NCBI RefSeq assembly: GCF_004358665.1
Contig: NZ_SMZR01000009.1
Location: 1 to 59,836, forward strand
Source: Jeotgalibacillus sp. S-D1
GTDB lineage: Bacteria > Bacillota > Bacilli > Bacillales > Jeotgalibacillaceae
Length of the DNA stretch: 59,836 nt
Direction of reading: 5' to 3'
The notes under the pieces were generated by a model. That model worked only from the letters and a program-made list of their open reading frames with translations. It was not told the origin of the DNA and searched no databases. The position numbers and the translations under genes were made by a program. Shown here one piece after another: positions 45,095 through 57,007 of the stretch. Each line of letters opens with the position of its first letter. The first letter of the stretch is position 1.

Positions 45095-45516
45095 CGCTGT
45101 TCTCCTTCCTGCTTGTCCATCATGATGGCAAACGATTCATACACAACCTGCTCCAGGCGTTCCTGCTGATTTGTTAAATACAAGTAGCCGATCAACGCTT
45201 CAAAAGCCGTGCTGTAACGATAGGTTTGCACATCGACATTTTTCGGCACAGTTCCCGATTTTGCATTGCGGCCTCTGCGAATAATCGCTTCTTCCGTCTC
45301 TGTAAAAAATCCTCTGCCAGCAAGAGTTTTTAAGGTGTAAGACTGACCCTTGGCTGAAACAAATTGAATAGATGCTTTTTGAAGGAAATTAGGTCTTACC
45401 TTCCCTTGAAGTAGGAGGTGATGCCGAACGAATTGCTCGTATACGGCATCCCCCATGTAAGCAAGAGCTAATGCATTCAGTTGTTTTGGATCAAGTGTAT
45501 TTTTCTCTGCATTCAT
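45091..45516 (-). CDS. mrnC: Mini-ribonuclease 3
   Basis: The 141-residue RNase III-like domain lacks a double-stranded RNA-binding domain. [17 protein letters not shown] holds the catalytic acidic residues, and [11 protein letters not shown] is the second motif. It matures 23S rRNA in Bacillus. It lies between cysS and rlmB with a 4-bp overlap to the latter. Confidence 0.94.
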   Translation of the reverse strand: MNAEKNTLDPKQLNALALAYMGDAVYEQFVRHHLLLQGKVRPNFLQKASIQFVSAKGQSYTLKTLAGRGFFTETEEAIIRRGRNAKSGTVPKNVDVQTYRYSTAFEALIGYLYLTNQQERLEQVVYESFAIMMDKQEGEQR

Positions 45517-45520
45517 ATCT

Positions 45521-46921
45521 TTACCCTCTTCTCCAACGAATACCCTGCGCTGTATCCTCCAATAGAATATTAAGATCTTTTAACTGATCACGAATGGCAT
45601 CAGCCGTTTTAAAGTCTCTTTCCTTACGCGCTGTTTCCCGTTTCTGGATTAGCGCTTCTATATCTTCATCAAGCAGCTCTTTTTGTTTCACCATCGAAAA
45701 TCCAAGCACGCCCGAGAGCTCATCAAAAGCAGCAATAAAGGCATTTATGACATTTGATGACGTGTTTTTCTCCCGAAGATAAAGGTTCGCCTGGCGAGAT
45801 ACGTCAAATAAAATGGATATCGCGTTTGCGGTGTTAAAATCGTCATCCATTGCTGCGCCAAAGGCTTCTTTTGTTTTATCAATTTCCTCTATCCATTGGT
45901 TGTCATTTTCTGTCAGACCTGCACTGGAAGCCTTTCGGTGAAGCAGATTATCATAGGAGGTGCGAATGCGGTCCAGTCCCGCTTTCGCAGCATTTAAAAG
46001 CTCAAGATTATAATTGATTGGATGGCGATAATGGACAGACAGCATAAAGAAACGCAGCACTTGCGGATCATGCTCTTTTAAAATGTCGTTCACTAAGACA
46101 AAGTTCCCGAGCGATTTCGACATTTTTTCATTATCAATATTAATATATCCATTATGCATCCAGTAGTTTGCAAATGTTTTGCCAGTCAGCGCTTCTGATT
46201 GAGCAATTTCATTTTCGTGGTGAGGGAATGCAAGATCCTGACCGCCTGCATGAATATCAATGGTATCGCCCAGATATTTTTTTGCCATAGCGGAACATTC
46301 AATATGCCATCCCGGACGCCCCGCTCCCCATGGACTTTCCCAGGAAATTTCCCCTTCTTTCGCCGCTTTCCAGAGAACAAAGTCAAGCGCGTCATCTTTT
46401 CGGTCATCCGATTCAATTCTTGCCCCGATTTTCAGCTCGTCGATCGACTGGTGGGAGAGTTTGCCGTATCCCTTGAATTTACGGGTGCGGTAGTAAACAT
46501 CGCCTTTGGATTCGTAGGCATATCCCTTTTTAATTAGCGACTCAATGAATTCAATGATTAACTCGATGTTCTCGGTCACGCGGGGATGCACGCTTCCTCT
46601 TTTGCATCCCAGTGCCTCAACGTCTTCAAAGTAAGCCTCGATAAAGCGCTGGGCAACAGTAGGGACATCTTCCCCAAGCTCGTTGGCAGCACGAATTAAT
46701 TTATCGTCCACATCCGTAAAATTCGACACGAATTTCACATCGTATCCGCGATACTCCAAATGACGCCGGACTGTATCAAATACAATCGCAGGGCGTGCAT
46801 TCCCAATATGGATATAGTTATAAACAGTAGGGCCGCACACATACATGGAGACCTTTCCTTCTTCTATCGGCTTAAATAGTTCTTTGTTTCTTGTTACGGT
46901 ATTATAAAGTTGAATGCTCAT
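45521..46921 (-). CDS. cysS: cysteinyl-tRNA synthetase
   Basis: The 466-residue class I synthetase has HIGH as HIGNARPA near residue 37 and KMSKS in EKMSKSLGN near 268. The zinc ligands include Cys in YVCGPTVYN. It is 3 bp after cysE, and both lie under the Cys T-box, which links cysteine synthesis to charging. Confidence 0.97.
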   Translation of the reverse strand: MSIQLYNTVTRNKELFKPIEEGKVSMYVCGPTVYNYIHIGNARPAIVFDTVRRHLEYRGYDVKFVSNFTDVDDKLIRAANELGEDVPTVAQRFIEAYFEDVEALGCKRGSVHPRVTENIELIIEFIESLIKKGYAYESKGDVYYRTRKFKGYGKLSHQSIDELKIGARIESDDRKDDALDFVLWKAAKEGEISWESPWGAGRPGWHIECSAMAKKYLGDTIDIHAGGQDLAFPHHENEIAQSEALTGKTFANYWMHNGYINIDNEKMSKSLGNFVLVNDILKEHDPQVLRFFMLSVHYRHPINYNLELLNAAKAGLDRIRTSYDNLLHRKASSAGLTENDNQWIEEIDKTKEAFGAAMDDDFNTANAISILFDVSRQANLYLREKNTSSNVINAFIAAFDELSGVLGFSMVKQKELLDEDIEALIQKRETARKERDFKTADAIRDQLKDLNILLEDTAQGIRWRRG

Positions 46922-46924
46922 TTG

Positions 46925-47569
46925 TTACGAGCTCCTCTCTCTTTCCTTCTTCAACTGCTCTTTTACAAAAGCCAATTGGGTTTCTAAGTAACGCATCCGG
47001 TCCCATATTGGATCGGGCATATCCTGATGATCCAGATCCCGCCGCACTTTCATTCCGTTTCGCACAACCACTTTCCCCGGTATGCCTACTACTGTAGAGT
47101 TTTCAGGAACATCATTCAGCACAACAGAACCTGCACCTACTTTAGAATTTTCGCCAATCACAATCGATCCTAATACTTTTGCTCCTGTAGCAATTAAAAC
47201 ATTGTCTTTTAATGTCGGATGACGCTTTCCTTTTTCCTTGCCCGTGCCGCCCAGTGTGACACCTTGAAAAACAGTCACGTTATTGCCGATTTCACAAGTC
47301 TCTCCAATCACTACTCCCATGCCATGGTCGATAAAAAAACGTCTTCCTATTTTAGCCGCAGGATGGATTTCAATACCCGTAAAGAAACGGGAAAGCTGAG
47401 ATATTACCCGGGCAATAAAATACAATTTTCGCTTATAAAAGACATGAGCAATTCGGTAGCCCCAAATGGCATGAAGACCAGAGTACGTTAAGATGATTTC
47501 AAAAGCGGATCTTGCTGCAGGGTCTTGATCAAAGACCGTATCAATATCTTCTTTAATGCGTTTAAACAC
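46925..47569 (-). CDS. cysE: serine O-acetyltransferase
   Basis: The 214-residue enzyme acetylates serine with acetyl-CoA, the first step of cysteine synthesis. The left-handed beta-helix region with [18 protein letters not shown] and [14 protein letters not shown] is typical. The GTG at 47569 is chosen for its family N-terminus ([17 protein letters not shown]) and GGGGGGAG upstream. It is the first gene behind the T-box. Confidence 0.96.
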   Translation of the reverse strand: MFKRIKEDIDTVFDQDPAARSAFEIILTYSGLHAIWGYRIAHVFYKRKLYFIARVISQLSRFFTGIEIHPAAKIGRRFFIDHGMGVVIGETCEIGNNVTVFQGVTLGGTGKEKGKRHPTLKDNVLIATGAKVLGSIVIGENSKVGAGSVVLNDVPENSTVVGIPGKVVVRNGMKVRRDLDHQDMPDPIWDRMRYLETQLAFVKEQLKKERERSS

Positions 47570-47643
47570 CTTGCTCCCCCCTTTTATAACGACCAACGGA
47601 TAAAACCTACTTTTCTTATTGGAAATATCAACTTATAAAGACA

Positions 47644-47675
47644 GAAAAAGCGCCTCTGTCATTTGACAGAGACGC
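47644..47675 (-). terminator. T-box terminator hairpin
   Basis: On the minus strand GCGTCTCTGTC pairs with GACAGAGGCGC around AAAT and is followed by TTTTTC. It directly follows the T-box sequence and is the terminator form of the riboswitch. Confidence 0.9.
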
Positions 47676-47938
47676 TTGTAATGGCGCGGTTCCACTCTGT
47701 TTGAAGCAAACATTCTGCTCCCCACTTAATCAGAATAACGGTCTGGGTCCGCTTTTGCTTACTATAATTTCAGCAAAAGGCTCTGAGGGGCACTTCAAAA
47801 CAGGAAATACCTGAACCACTCTCAGCCTGGCGATGGTTCTCTCTTATCGGGTTCCTGATTTTACTTTTCCTCATCTAAGCTTTACGACTATTTTTCACGT
47901 GAACGTCAGCTGCTGCAAACGGTGTCTGATTTATTATT
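47645..47938 (-). promoter_or_regulatory. cysteine T-box riboswitch of cysE-cysS
   Basis: The T-box sequence AGAGTGGAACCGCG lies at 47685-47698 (minus strand). A specifier codon TGC (Cys) is read at 47790-47792 in the context TTTTGAAGTGCCCC. Uncharged tRNA-Cys would stabilise the antiterminator and allow cysE-cysS-mrnC-rlmB-rae1 transcription. Placement between gltX and cysE matches B. subtilis. Confidence 0.92.
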
Positions 47939-47944
47939 TATTAT

Positions 47945-47973
47945 ACTATATACTATCTTGGCTGAAATGTTAA
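47945..47973 (-). promoter_or_regulatory. promoter of the T-box transcript
   Basis: On the minus strand -35 TTAACA at 47968-47973 and -10 TATAGT at 47945-47950 are 17 bp apart, overlapping the gltX stop. Confidence 0.5.
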
Positions 47974-49427
47974 TTTGAAAGTTTGCTTATGCGTGTTAAA
48001 ACACGTTCCTTGCCTAATACTTCAATCGCATTCGGCAGTTCCGGACCATGCGTCTGGCCTGTTACAGCCACACGGATCGGCATAAATAATTTTTTCCCTT
48101 TATGCCCCGTTTCTTTCTGGACTGCCTTAATGGCTTTTTTAATCTCCGCAGCCTCAAATAATTCAAGCGACGACAGCTGCTTATGCAGTTCAGTCATGAC
48201 TTCAGGAACTTGCTCCTCTGCCAGTACTGCACTCGCTTCTTCATCATATGCAAGTTCTTCTTTAAAAAACAGTTCAGACAGCTCGACAATTTCTGCGCCA
48301 TAGCTCATTTGTTCCTGATATAAGGCCACCAGGCTGCGCACCCATGCATCTTCTTCCGGAGTACGATTTTTAGAAATGCGTTCTGCCTGTTCTAGGTGAG
48401 GCACTGCCAGTTCGACCACTTCATCCAGGTCCAGGTTTTTCAAGTACTGATTGTTCATCCACACAAGCTTCTGTGTATCAAATACAGCTGGAGACTTGGA
48501 CAGACGTTCAGCATCAAAAATTTCGATAAACTGTTCTTTAGAAAAAATTTCTTCTTCTCCTTTAGGTGACCAGCCAAGCATGGCAATAAAATTAAACAGC
48601 GCATCCGGCTGATAGCCAAGATCTTTGTACTGCTCGATAAATTGAATGATTGATTCATCGCGCTTGCTGAGCTTTTTGCGATTTTCGTTTACAATCAGTG
48701 TCATGTGACCGAAAACAGGTGTTTCCCAGCCGAATGCTTCATAAATCATCATTTGCTTTGGCGTATTGGAAATATGGTCGTCCCCCCGCAGTACGTGAGA
48801 AATCTCCATAAAATGATCATCCAGTGCTACGGCAAAATTATAAGTTGGAATTCCGTCTTTTTTAACAATAACAAAGTCGCCAATGCCGTCGCTTTCAAAT
48901 GATACGTCATCTTTTACCATATCGTTGAATGTGTAAACTTTCCCGGCAGGCACGGCAAATCGGATACTCGGCTCGCGTCCTTCGGCTTCAAGTGCCTGGC
49001 GTTCTTCCTCCGTCAGATGGCGGCATTTCCCGCTGTATCGTGGCATTTCGTTTCGTGCAGTTTGTGCTTCCCGCTCTGCTTCAAGCTCTTCTGATGTACA
49101 GTAGCATTTGTATGCTAAGCCTTTTTCCAAAAGCTCATCATAGTATTTGGAATAAATATCGTTACGCTCAGATTGACGATAAGGACCGTAGTCACCGCCA
49201 ATATCGATGCTTTCATCCCAGTCAATTCCTAACCATTTTAAATAGTTCAGCTGAGATTGCTCTCCATCTTCAATATTACGCTTTTGATCTGTATCTTCTA
49301 TGCGAATGATAAACTTCCCGCCCTGGTTTTTGGCGAATAAATAATTAAACAATGCCGTACGTGCATTTCCTATATGTAAATGCCCGGTTGGACTTGGTGC
49401 ATACCGCACACGAACTTGTGATGACAT
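47970..49427 (-). CDS. gltX: glutamyl-tRNA synthetase
   Basis: The 485-residue class I enzyme has [20 protein letters not shown] near the N-terminus and KMSKS as KLSKRDES near residue 253. In Bacillus, which forms Gln-tRNA by amidation, it charges both tRNA-Glu and tRNA-Gln. It follows ispF by 25 bp. Confidence 0.97.
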   Translation of the reverse strand: MSSQVRVRYAPSPTGHLHIGNARTALFNYLFAKNQGGKFIIRIEDTDQKRNIEDGEQSQLNYLKWLGIDWDESIDIGGDYGPYRQSERNDIYSKYYDELLEKGLAYKCYCTSEELEAEREAQTARNEMPRYSGKCRHLTEEERQALEAEGREPSIRFAVPAGKVYTFNDMVKDDVSFESDGIGDFVIVKKDGIPTYNFAVALDDHFMEISHVLRGDDHISNTPKQMMIYEAFGWETPVFGHMTLIVNENRKKLSKRDESIIQFIEQYKDLGYQPDALFNFIAMLGWSPKGEEEIFSKEQFIEIFDAERLSKSPAVFDTQKLVWMNNQYLKNLDLDEVVELAVPHLEQAERISKNRTPEEDAWVRSLVALYQEQMSYGAEIVELSELFFKEELAYDEEASAVLAEEQVPEVMTELHKQLSSLELFEAAEIKKAIKAVQKETGHKGKKLFMPIRVAVTGQTHGPELPNAIEVLGKERVLTRISKLSN

Positions 49428-49452
49428 AATAATCCTCCTAAAAGTGTTTATT

Positions 49453-49932
49453 CTATTTTGTTGACTGCAGCAGAATGGTTGCCTGCGCTGCTATTCCTTC
49501 TTCACGGCCTGCAAAGCCAAGTTTTTCTGTCGTAGTGGCTTTGACATTCACCTGGTTGGGAGAAGCTTCTAACAGCTCTGCTATCCGTCTTTGCATCGAT
49601 TCAATATGTGGAGCCATTTTCGGCTTTTGTGCAATTATTGTACAATCAATATTCCCTAATGAATAGCCCTCTTTTTTAACAAGTTCCCAAACATGCGTCA
49701 GGAGCTTGCCTGAATCTGCTCCTTTAAACGCCGGGTCCGTGTCCGGGAAATGCTTGCCTATATCCCCAGCTCCTATAGCTCCGAGCGCTGCATCTGCTAC
49801 TACATGAAGCAATACGTCGGCATCAGAGTGCCCAAGCAGCCCTTTTTCATGGGGGATCGTGATTCCTCCAAGTATGAGCGGCCGCCCTTCTGTTAACTGA
49901 TGAACATCATATCCCTGACCAATTCGAAACAT
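49453..49932 (-). CDS. ispF: 2-C-methyl-D-erythritol 2,4-cyclodiphosphate synthase
   Basis: The 159-residue MEP-pathway enzyme has the metal-binding GYDVHQL near residue 8 and the [10 protein letters not shown] motif near 34. It is separated from ispD by 88 bp in the same yacL-ispD-ispF-gltX run. Confidence 0.96.
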   Translation of the reverse strand: MFRIGQGYDVHQLTEGRPLILGGITIPHEKGLLGHSDADVLLHVVADAALGAIGAGDIGKHFPDTDPAFKGADSGKLLTHVWELVKKEGYSLGNIDCTIIAQKPKMAPHIESMQRRIAELLEASPNQVNVKATTTEKLGFAGREEGIAAQATILLQSTK

Positions 49933-50020
49933 TCACGTTCCTCCTTTTACCCTTCAATTAATATGCCGCTCCCGGAAAGAAAGCCTGCGATGTTAACTTA
50001 AAAAAGCTGATGATCTGAAA

Positions 50021-50701
50021 TTATGTGCGTCTTTTTCGCATGATCGCTTCAGCAAAAACAAGATCTTCTTTTGTTGTCAGTTTTATATTATCATAGTCTG
50101 CTTCAACGACTTGAATATTTTCACCCAGCTGTTCTACAAGAGACGCATCATCCGTTCCTGCAAAACCTGTCCGCTGTGCTTCATCATAGGCTTTCATGAG
50201 CAAAGAAAAACGAAAAGCCTGTGGTGTCTGAATCGACCACAAGCTGGAACGTTCTATCGTCTGATCAACCACTCCGTTAAGCACCTTTTTAATTGTATCT
50301 TTTACGGGCACCGCTGCAATGGCTGCTCCTGTATCATGGGCTTTTAAAACAAGCTTCTGAACTGTTGTTAACTGGATAAACGGGCGTGCCCCGTCATGAA
50401 CGAGCACAATCGGTTCTTTTGCGTGCTGGAGTGCATGATGAACGCTTTGCTGGCGTTCTTTTCCTCCATCCACCATGCTGGTCACTTTTGTAATGTGGTG
50501 TTTTTTCAATAATTGTTCCAGTTGAGCCCGATCATCCGGGTGTATAGCCAGGAGGATCCCACGGCACTGATGGTCTTGTTCGAAAACATTCAGCGTATGC
50601 ACAATTATAGGCGTTCCATCCACTTCAAGCAGAAGCTTGTTGCGATCTGCTCCCATTCGTTTCCCCTGCCCTGCAGCGGGGATCACCACTTCATATTCCA
50701 T
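50021..50701 (-). CDS. ispD: 2-C-methyl-D-erythritol 4-phosphate cytidylyltransferase
   Basis: The 226-residue nucleotidyltransferase has PAAGQGKRMGADRNK near the N-terminus and VLVHDGARPF near residue 100. It transfers CMP to MEP in isoprenoid synthesis. It lies 30 bp after yacL and upstream of ispF, the next-but-one enzyme. Confidence 0.96.
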   Translation of the reverse strand: MEYEVVIPAAGQGKRMGADRNKLLLEVDGTPIIVHTLNVFEQDHQCRGILLAIHPDDRAQLEQLLKKHHITKVTSMVDGGKERQQSVHHALQHAKEPIVLVHDGARPFIQLTTVQKLVLKAHDTGAAIAAVPVKDTIKKVLNGVVDQTIERSSLWSIQTPQAFRFSLLMKAYDEAQRTGFAGTDDASLVEQLGENIQVVEADYDNIKLTTKEDLVFAEAIMRKRRT

Positions 50702-50731
50702 TTCACATTAACCCCTGTTCAAGTGCGAATA

Positions 50732-51835
50732 TTATAACGCTTTTTCATACGCTTTTGGTTTTGCAAAGATCATCCTGCCTGCTGATGTTTGCAGGACACT
50801 AGTCACAATGACATCAATATGTTTACCGATAAAATTCTTTCCATCTTCCACAACAATCATTGTACCATCGTCTAAATAAGCAATTCCCTGATTTTGTTCT
50901 TTTCCATCTTTGATCATTTGGACATGGAGCTCTTCACCGGGAAGAACGACAGGTTTTACAGCATTTGCCAAATCATTAATATTTAGGACTTGAACACCCT
51001 GCAGGTCACACACTTTGTTTAAATTAAAATCATTCGTTACGACAATCCCATTCAGCACTTTTGCCAGTTTAACAAGCTTGCTGTCAACCTCTTGAATTTC
51101 TTCAAAATCACCTTCATAAATCGTCACCTGAATCGGAATGTCCCGCTGAATGCGCTTGAGTATATCAAGTCCTCTGCGGCCGCGGTTTCGCTTTAATGCA
51201 TCTGAGGAATCAGCAATATGCTGAAGCTCTCCCAGTACAAACTGAGGAATAACAATTTCCCCATCCAAAAAACCGGTCTGGCAGATGTCTGCAATTCTTC
51301 CATCAATAATCACACTAGTATCTAGGATCTTATGACGCTTAGATGCAGGGTGCTCAGACGTTATCTGCTGCCCATTAATATCCAGTGCTTTTTTATTAGG
51401 GGATGTTCGAGTAAACAGCTGTATAAGCTCATCCCTTTTTGTGAACCCGACCCGAAAACCTAAATATCCTAAAAGGAGCGTCAGCAGGATCGGCACAACT
51501 GTGTTAACAATTGGAATTTCAATCCCATTTACAGCCACACTGATAAGAAATGCCACTATTAACCCAATAATAAGACCAACCGTACCAAATAAAATATCCG
51601 TTACAGGGACTTTAACCAGTGTATCTTCACACCATTTTACAAAATTAACCACGTAATCAATCAGCCAAAATGTAAGGATATAAAATATGACAGCTCCTAA
51701 AATTGCGGTGACATAAGGATTATTAATAAGTGCGTGGTCTAAATTAAAAGGTCCCAGCAATAATTCCGGAATTAAAAATACGCCTAAAGTACCACCTATA
51801 ATTAAAAAGCATGATTGAACTATTCTTCTTAACAT
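50732..51835 (-). CDS. yacL: PIN/TRAM-domain membrane protein YacL
   Basis: The 367-residue protein has four N-terminal transmembrane helices, a PIN nuclease-like domain ([27 protein letters not shown]) and a C-terminal TRAM RNA-binding domain. The function is not well established; PIN domains are usually ribonucleases. The ATG at 51835 has AAGGAGG 7 nt upstream. Confidence 0.9.
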   Translation of the reverse strand: MLRRIVQSCFLIIGGTLGVFLIPELLLGPFNLDHALINNPYVTAILGAVIFYILTFWLIDYVVNFVKWCEDTLVKVPVTDILFGTVGLIIGLIVAFLISVAVNGIEIPIVNTVVPILLTLLLGYLGFRVGFTKRDELIQLFTRTSPNKKALDINGQQITSEHPASKRHKILDTSVIIDGRIADICQTGFLDGEIVIPQFVLGELQHIADSSDALKRNRGRRGLDILKRIQRDIPIQVTIYEGDFEEIQEVDSKLVKLAKVLNGIVVTNDFNLNKVCDLQGVQVLNINDLANAVKPVVLPGEELHVQMIKDGKEQNQGIAYLDDGTMIVVEDGKNFIGKHIDVIVTSVLQTSAGRMIFAKPKAYEKAL

Positions 51836-51907
51836 TCCTTCACCTCCTTGTTTCATTATTTACTAATTTACTTTTTTCAAACCCCTGATTATCATAAAAT
51901 ATTCCAA

Positions 51908-51935
51908 ATAATAAATTAAAACCTTCTCTTGTCAA
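51908..51935 (-). promoter_or_regulatory. promoter of yacL-ispD-ispF-gltX
   Basis: On the minus strand -35 TTGACA at 51930-51935 and -10 TATTAT at 51908-51913 are 16 bp apart. The -35 lies in the loop of a 9-bp inverted repeat. Confidence 0.6.
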
Positions 51936-51961
51936 AAGAGTAGCACGATTTTAGAGAAGGT
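51912..51961 (-). terminator. terminator-like hairpin after disA
   Basis: On the minus strand ACCTTCTCT (51953-51961) pairs perfectly with AGAGAAGGT (51921-51929) across a 23-nt loop and is followed by TTTAATTT. The T run is interrupted and the loop is large, so activity is uncertain. Confidence 0.45.
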
Positions 51962-52020
51962 GTCAATTTTTACAAAACGACATATCATATCATAAATCTA
52001 CAAAAGAAACAATCCGTCAA

Positions 52021-53097
52021 TTAGAGCTGATTATCCGCAATCGACTGATCTTTAATAAGTCGCAGTCCATCTTTAATTTTTCTTGCCCTTACCTCTCCGA
52101 TCCCTTCCACTTTATCCAGCTCCTGAACAGAGGCTTTTACCACACGGTTCAACTTTAAAAAGCGGTTAATCAGATTTTCAATAATGGCCATCGGAAGGCG
52201 GGGGATTTTATTTAAAACCCTGTATCCGCGTGGTTCGATCGCATCTTCTGCCAAACAGCCCTGTTGACCGAGCAATTTTAAAAGCACCGAATCATCGAGC
52301 ACATCTGAAGTGACCAGGTCCTGAAAGCGCTGCAGCATTTCAAATGGTTCAAATGACTTTACATGTCTTTCTTTGGCATAATCCCGTATAATCATCATCG
52401 CTTCTTCTTCCATATCAGCCAAAAGCTCATTCATTTGCAGGCGGACAAGCCTTCCTTCCGTTCCGAGCTCCTTCAAATACACCAATAATTCATTTTTAAT
52501 CCGAAGCACCATTTCAAACCGGTGGAGAACCTGAAGAACATCATGGAAAGTGACCATTTCTTCAAATTCCAGCAGAGTTAAATTTGATATGCTTTGATCC
52601 AGCACGACCCGGTATTTTTCAAGAGTTTGAACTGCCTGATTGGCTTTTGCCAAAATAACCGACAATTCTCTCAGGACATAACGGAAAGATGCCTTATACA
52701 ATGTGATCACATTCCGGCGCTGTGAAATGGCAATAACCAGAACATCCGTTTCGCGGGCAACCCGTTCAGCTGTCCGATGTCTCATGCCTGTTTCAGATGA
52801 TGGAATTCTCGGACTGGGAGCAAGCTGGGCGTTGGCAATTAATATTCGATTGCCTGCCTCATTTAAAAGAATGGCTCCGTCCATTTTTGCAAGTTCGTAC
52901 AAATAGGTTGGTGAGAATGGACAATTTATCTGAAAACCGCCATCCACAATCGCTTTCATTTTATCGTTGTAGCCCACCACAATTAATCCGCCCGTATTTG
53001 CCCGCAGAACATTGTCAAGCCCCTCTCTAAAGGGGGTTCCCGGAGCAACCAGCTGAACGATATCAACTGAACGATCATGCTTCTTTTTCTCTTCCAT
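52021..53097 (-). CDS. disA: DNA integrity scanning protein DisA (diadenylate cyclase)
   Basis: The 358-residue protein has an N-terminal DAC domain with the DGA motif (KMDGAILL) and RHR motif ([10 protein letters not shown]) near residues 75-110, a helical spine, and a C-terminal helix-hairpin-helix region ([16 protein letters not shown]). It makes c-di-AMP and stops when it meets branched DNA. It lies 3 bp after radA, a known functional partner. Confidence 0.97.
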   Translation of the reverse strand: MEEKKKHDRSVDIVQLVAPGTPFREGLDNVLRANTGGLIVVGYNDKMKAIVDGGFQINCPFSPTYLYELAKMDGAILLNEAGNRILIANAQLAPSPRIPSSETGMRHRTAERVARETDVLVIAISQRRNVITLYKASFRYVLRELSVILAKANQAVQTLEKYRVVLDQSISNLTLLEFEEMVTFHDVLQVLHRFEMVLRIKNELLVYLKELGTEGRLVRLQMNELLADMEEEAMMIIRDYAKERHVKSFEPFEMLQRFQDLVTSDVLDDSVLLKLLGQQGCLAEDAIEPRGYRVLNKIPRLPMAIIENLINRFLKLNRVVKASVQELDKVEGIGEVRARKIKDGLRLIKDQSIADNQL

Positions 53098-53100
53098 TAT

Positions 53101-54477
53101 TTAATCCCCCAATATTTGTTTCAGGGCCTGATTTACATCTGCTACCCCTATCACCTGGATATCATCAGGAAACTTCCAGCCGCCAATATTATTAGCCGGT
53201 ACAAAAACGCGTTTAAATCCCAGCTTTGCCGCTTCCTGCACCCGCTGCTCAATACGTGACACACGTCTGACTTCACCAGTCAGTCCAACTTCCCCAATAA
53301 TGCAGTCAAATGCATTCGATGGCTGATCCTTAAAGCTTGAAGCAATGCTCACTGCCACCGCTAAGTCGATCGCAGGTTCATCCAGCCGCACGCCCCCCGC
53401 CACCTTTAAATAAGCATCCTGCTGCTGCAGTAATAGGCCTACACGCTTTTCAAGCACCGCCATCAGGAGAGACACACGGCTTTGATCAACTCCGGTAGCC
53501 ATTCTGCGCGGATTATTAAAGCTGGTAGGTGTAACAAGTGCCTGAATTTCCACGAGAATCGGCCTGGTTCCCTCCATGGATGCTACAACAGTGGAACCAG
53601 CAGCTCCCTGGGAGCGCTCTTCTAAAAAGATTTCAGAAGGATTCAGTACTTCTTCCAATCCAGTTTCTTTCATTTCAAAAATGCCCATTTCATTGGTTGA
53701 ACCAAACCGGTTTTTTACTGCCCGTAAAATTCGGTATGTATGATGGCGTTCTCCTTCAAAGTAAAGCACAGTATCGACCATATGCTCCAATATTCTCGGA
53801 CCCGCAATGGAACCTTCTTTTGTCACATGGCCAACGATAAAAATTGCAATATTTTTCATTTTGGCAATCCGCATAAGCTCAGCTGTACACTCACGCACCT
53901 GCGTTACACTGCCTGGAGCCGAAGTGACTTCAGGATGATAGACGGTTTGGATGGAATCGATTACTACAAAATCAGGGGATAATTGTTCGATGGATTGGTG
54001 GATGGACTCTAAATTGGTTTCTGCATACACAAATAAATCCTTAGATGTAACATTCAACCTGTCAGATCGCAGTTTTGTCTGCTTGACTGACTCCTCACCT
54101 GAAATATAAAGCACTGTATTATCTGTTTCCGCAAGCTGTGATGAAACCTGGAGCAGCAAGGTGGATTTTCCGATACCTGGATCTCCCCCGATTAAAATTA
54201 AGGAGCCTGGGACTACTCCCCCGCCAAGTACGCGATTCAGCTCGGCAATTTTTGTTTTCACCCTCGGCTCTTCAATTGATTCGACTGATACTAATGGTGT
54301 AGCTTTGCCCGAGCTTCCTTCAGGTGTATGAGTAAAAGATTTTCTTGGTTGTTTTCCTGTAATCGAGACGTCCTCGACCATCGTGTTCCATTCTCCGCAC
54401 CCCGGACATTTCCCCATCCATTTAGCAGATTCATATCCACAGGACTGGCACATGAATTTTGTTTTCTTTTTTGCCAC
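53101..54477 (-). CDS. radA: DNA repair protein RadA
   Basis: The 458-residue protein has a zinc finger ([18 protein letters not shown]), a RecA-like core with Walker [11 protein letters not shown], the KNRFG motif near residue 255 and a Lon-like C-terminal domain. It is a DnaB-like motor in branch migration. The start is GTG at 54477. It follows the clpC terminator. Confidence 0.97.
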   Translation of the reverse strand: MAKKKTKFMCQSCGYESAKWMGKCPGCGEWNTMVEDVSITGKQPRKSFTHTPEGSSGKATPLVSVESIEEPRVKTKIAELNRVLGGGVVPGSLILIGGDPGIGKSTLLLQVSSQLAETDNTVLYISGEESVKQTKLRSDRLNVTSKDLFVYAETNLESIHQSIEQLSPDFVVIDSIQTVYHPEVTSAPGSVTQVRECTAELMRIAKMKNIAIFIVGHVTKEGSIAGPRILEHMVDTVLYFEGERHHTYRILRAVKNRFGSTNEMGIFEMKETGLEEVLNPSEIFLEERSQGAAGSTVVASMEGTRPILVEIQALVTPTSFNNPRRMATGVDQSRVSLLMAVLEKRVGLLLQQQDAYLKVAGGVRLDEPAIDLAVAVSIASSFKDQPSNAFDCIIGEVGLTGEVRRVSRIEQRVQEAAKLGFKRVFVPANNIGGWKFPDDIQVIGVADVNQALKQILGD

Positions 54478-54510
54478 GCTTACTTTCAGCTCCTCTGATA
54501 TTAATAAAGT

Positions 54511-54547
54511 AAAAAATAGTGCACGTGTTGCGTTAAAACACGTGCAC
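54511..54547 (-). terminator. terminator after clpC
   Basis: On the minus strand GTGCACGTGTT pairs with AACACGTGCAC around a 7-nt loop and is followed by TATTTTTTAC. It limits read-through from the heat-shock operon into radA. Confidence 0.88.
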
Positions 54548-54562
54548 CATCCTTAAGGTGTT

Positions 54563-57007
54563 CTAGTTCGTTGCTGAACCAGCTTCTTGCTTTCTATTTA
54601 CAACAAATTCTCCATTTTCCACATCGATTTCGATTGTGTAGCCGGTAAGCACCTTGCCTTTTAGAAGTTCTTCCGACAAACGGTCTTCGATGTGCTTTTG
54701 AATTGCGCGGCGCAGCGGTCTTGCACCGTATTCAGGATCGTATCCTTCATCTGCAATTTTATCCTTGGCAACCTCGGTAATGGTCAGGTTGATGTCCTGC
54801 TCCTTCAGACGTTTTACCAGTTCATTAGACATAAGTGTCACAATTTCTTTCAAGTGACTCTTCTCAAGTGAGTGGAATACGATCATCTCATCAATCCGGT
54901 TCAGGAACTCTGGGCGGAACGCTTTTTTCAGCTCTTCCATTACTTGGCCTTTCATATCCTTATAATCCTGCTTGGAGTCCTGTACGTTGAACCCAACATT
55001 TTTATTGTATTTAAGGGCGTTAGCTCCCACATTAGATGTAAGAATCAGCACAACGTTTCTAAAATCGACCGTACGGCCTTTAGAATCCGTTAAACGGCCA
55101 TCCTCAAGCACTTGAAGCAGAATATTAAATACATCCGGATGCGCTTTTTCAATCTCATCTAATAGAACAACAGAGTATGGCTTGCGGCGCACCTTTTCCG
55201 TCAGCTGGCCGCCTTCTTCGTATCCGACATATCCTGGAGGAGACCCCACTAAACGGGAGGTAGAGTGCTTTTCCATGTATTCAGACATGTCAATGCGAAT
55301 CATCGCATCCTCATCACCAAACATGGACTCAGCCAATGCTCTTGCAAGCTCCGTCTTACCTACCCCTGTAGGACCAAGAAAAATAAAGGAGCCAATTGGC
55401 CGCTTCGGATCTTTTAGGCCAGCACGGGCACGGCGCACCGCTTTGGAAATGGCAGTTACTGCATCACTTTGGCCAATTACACGACCATGAAGTGTTTCCT
55501 CCAGATTCAACAGCTTTTGCGTTTCGGTTTCAGCAAGACGGGAAACCGGTACACCAGTCCAGGTAGACACAACATGTGCAATGTCCTCTACAGTTACTTC
55601 TGTATTTTCCTGGCCCTGTTTTTCTTTCCAGATCTTTTTCGTCTCATCCAGCTTTTCCTTTGTCTTTTGCTCAGAATCACGTAATGAAGCGGCTTTTTCA
55701 AACTCCTGACTTTGAACAGCAGCGTCCTTTTCTTTTCGGATCCCCTCTAGCTTAGACTCCAGATCCTTCAGATTTGGTGGTGTTGTATAAGAACGCAGGC
55801 GAACCTTGGACCCTGCCTCATCAATTAAATCAATCGCTTTATCCGGAAGGAACCGGTCTGAAATATAGCGGTCTGAAAGCTTAACAGCTGCGTCAATTGC
55901 CGCATCTGTAATCGATACGCGGTGATGGGCTTCGTAACGGTCGCGAAGACCCTTCAGAATAAGCACTGACTCTTCAGCTGTAGGTTCATCAACTTGAATT
56001 GGCTGAAAACGGCGTTCCAGAGCGGCATCCTTTTCAATATATTTACGGTATTCATCAAGCGTTGTAGCTCCAATACATTGAAGCTCACCGCGCGCAAGGG
56101 ACGGCTTAAGGATATTGGATGCATCGATTGCTCCCTCAGCACCGCCGGCACCAATAAGTGTATGCAGTTCATCAATAAACAAAATAATATTGCCAGCCTG
56201 GCGTATTTCATCCATAACCTTTTTCAAGCGGTCTTCAAATTCACCGCGGTATTTGGTTCCTGCAACCACAGTACCCATATCGAGCGTCATTACTCGTTTG
56301 TCGCGAAGAATTTCAGGCACTTCATTTTGCACAATCTGCTGCGCCAGCCCTTCAGCGATCGCTGTTTTACCTACACCGGGTTCCCCGATTAGAACAGGAT
56401 TGTTCTTGGTACGTCGGCTCAACACTTCAATAACACGCTGAATTTCCTTGCTTCTTCCAATGACCGGATCCAGGCTGCCCTCTCTGGCAATAACCGTTAA
56501 ATCGCGGGCAAGGCCATCTAAAGTCGGCGTATTTGCATTTGCATTTGAACTGCCCTGATGTCCGCTTGCCTCATTGCTTCCCAGAAGCTGAAGCACTTGC
56601 TGGCGGGCTTTATTTAGGCTGACACCTAAATTATTCAGTACACGTGCTGCTACACCTTCTCCTTCACGGATCAACCCCAGAAGAATATGTTCAGTTCCCA
56701 CGTAGGAATGGCCTAATTTACGCGCCTCATCCATTGAAAGTTCAATTACCTTTTTAGCTCTTGGTGTGTAATGAACACTTGGAGACTGCTCGGTCCCTTT
56801 ACCGATTAATTCCTCTACCTCTTCCTGAATTTTATCAGTACTAAGGTTTAAGCTTTGCAAGGCCTTGGCTGCTATGCCTTCTCCTTCACGAACGAGTCCT
56901 AATAAAATATGTTCGGTGCCTATATTCGAATGGGAAAGACGTATTGCTTCTTCTTGTGCCAGTGCTAATACCTTTTGTGCTCTCTCAGTAAATCGTCCAA
57001 ACATCAT
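54563..57007 (-). CDS. clpC: ATP-dependent Clp protease ATPase subunit ClpC
   Basis: The 814-residue Hsp100 unfoldase has two N-terminal Clp repeats, AAA1 with GEPGVGKT near residue 207, an inserted UVR/coiled-coil region near 420-455 and AAA2 with GPTGVGKT near 545. It feeds ClpP and recognises arginine-phosphorylated proteins made by McsB. The start overlaps the mcsB stop by 4 bp. Confidence 0.98.
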   Translation of the reverse strand: MMFGRFTERAQKVLALAQEEAIRLSHSNIGTEHILLGLVREGEGIAAKALQSLNLSTDKIQEEVEELIGKGTEQSPSVHYTPRAKKVIELSMDEARKLGHSYVGTEHILLGLIREGEGVAARVLNNLGVSLNKARQQVLQLLGSNEASGHQGSSNANANTPTLDGLARDLTVIAREGSLDPVIGRSKEIQRVIEVLSRRTKNNPVLIGEPGVGKTAIAEGLAQQIVQNEVPEILRDKRVMTLDMGTVVAGTKYRGEFEDRLKKVMDEIRQAGNIILFIDELHTLIGAGGAEGAIDASNILKPSLARGELQCIGATTLDEYRKYIEKDAALERRFQPIQVDEPTAEESVLILKGLRDRYEAHHRVSITDAAIDAAVKLSDRYISDRFLPDKAIDLIDEAGSKVRLRSYTTPPNLKDLESKLEGIRKEKDAAVQSQEFEKAASLRDSEQKTKEKLDETKKIWKEKQGQENTEVTVEDIAHVVSTWTGVPVSRLAETETQKLLNLEETLHGRVIGQSDAVTAISKAVRRARAGLKDPKRPIGSFIFLGPTGVGKTELARALAESMFGDEDAMIRIDMSEYMEKHSTSRLVGSPPGYVGYEEGGQLTEKVRRKPYSVVLLDEIEKAHPDVFNILLQVLEDGRLTDSKGRTVDFRNVVLILTSNVGANALKYNKNVGFNVQDSKQDYKDMKGQVMEELKKAFRPEFLNRIDEMIVFHSLEKSHLKEIVTLMSNELVKRLKEQDINLTITEVAKDKIADEGYDPEYGARPLRRAIQKHIEDRLSEELLKGKVLTGYTIEIDVENGEFVVNRKQEAGSATN

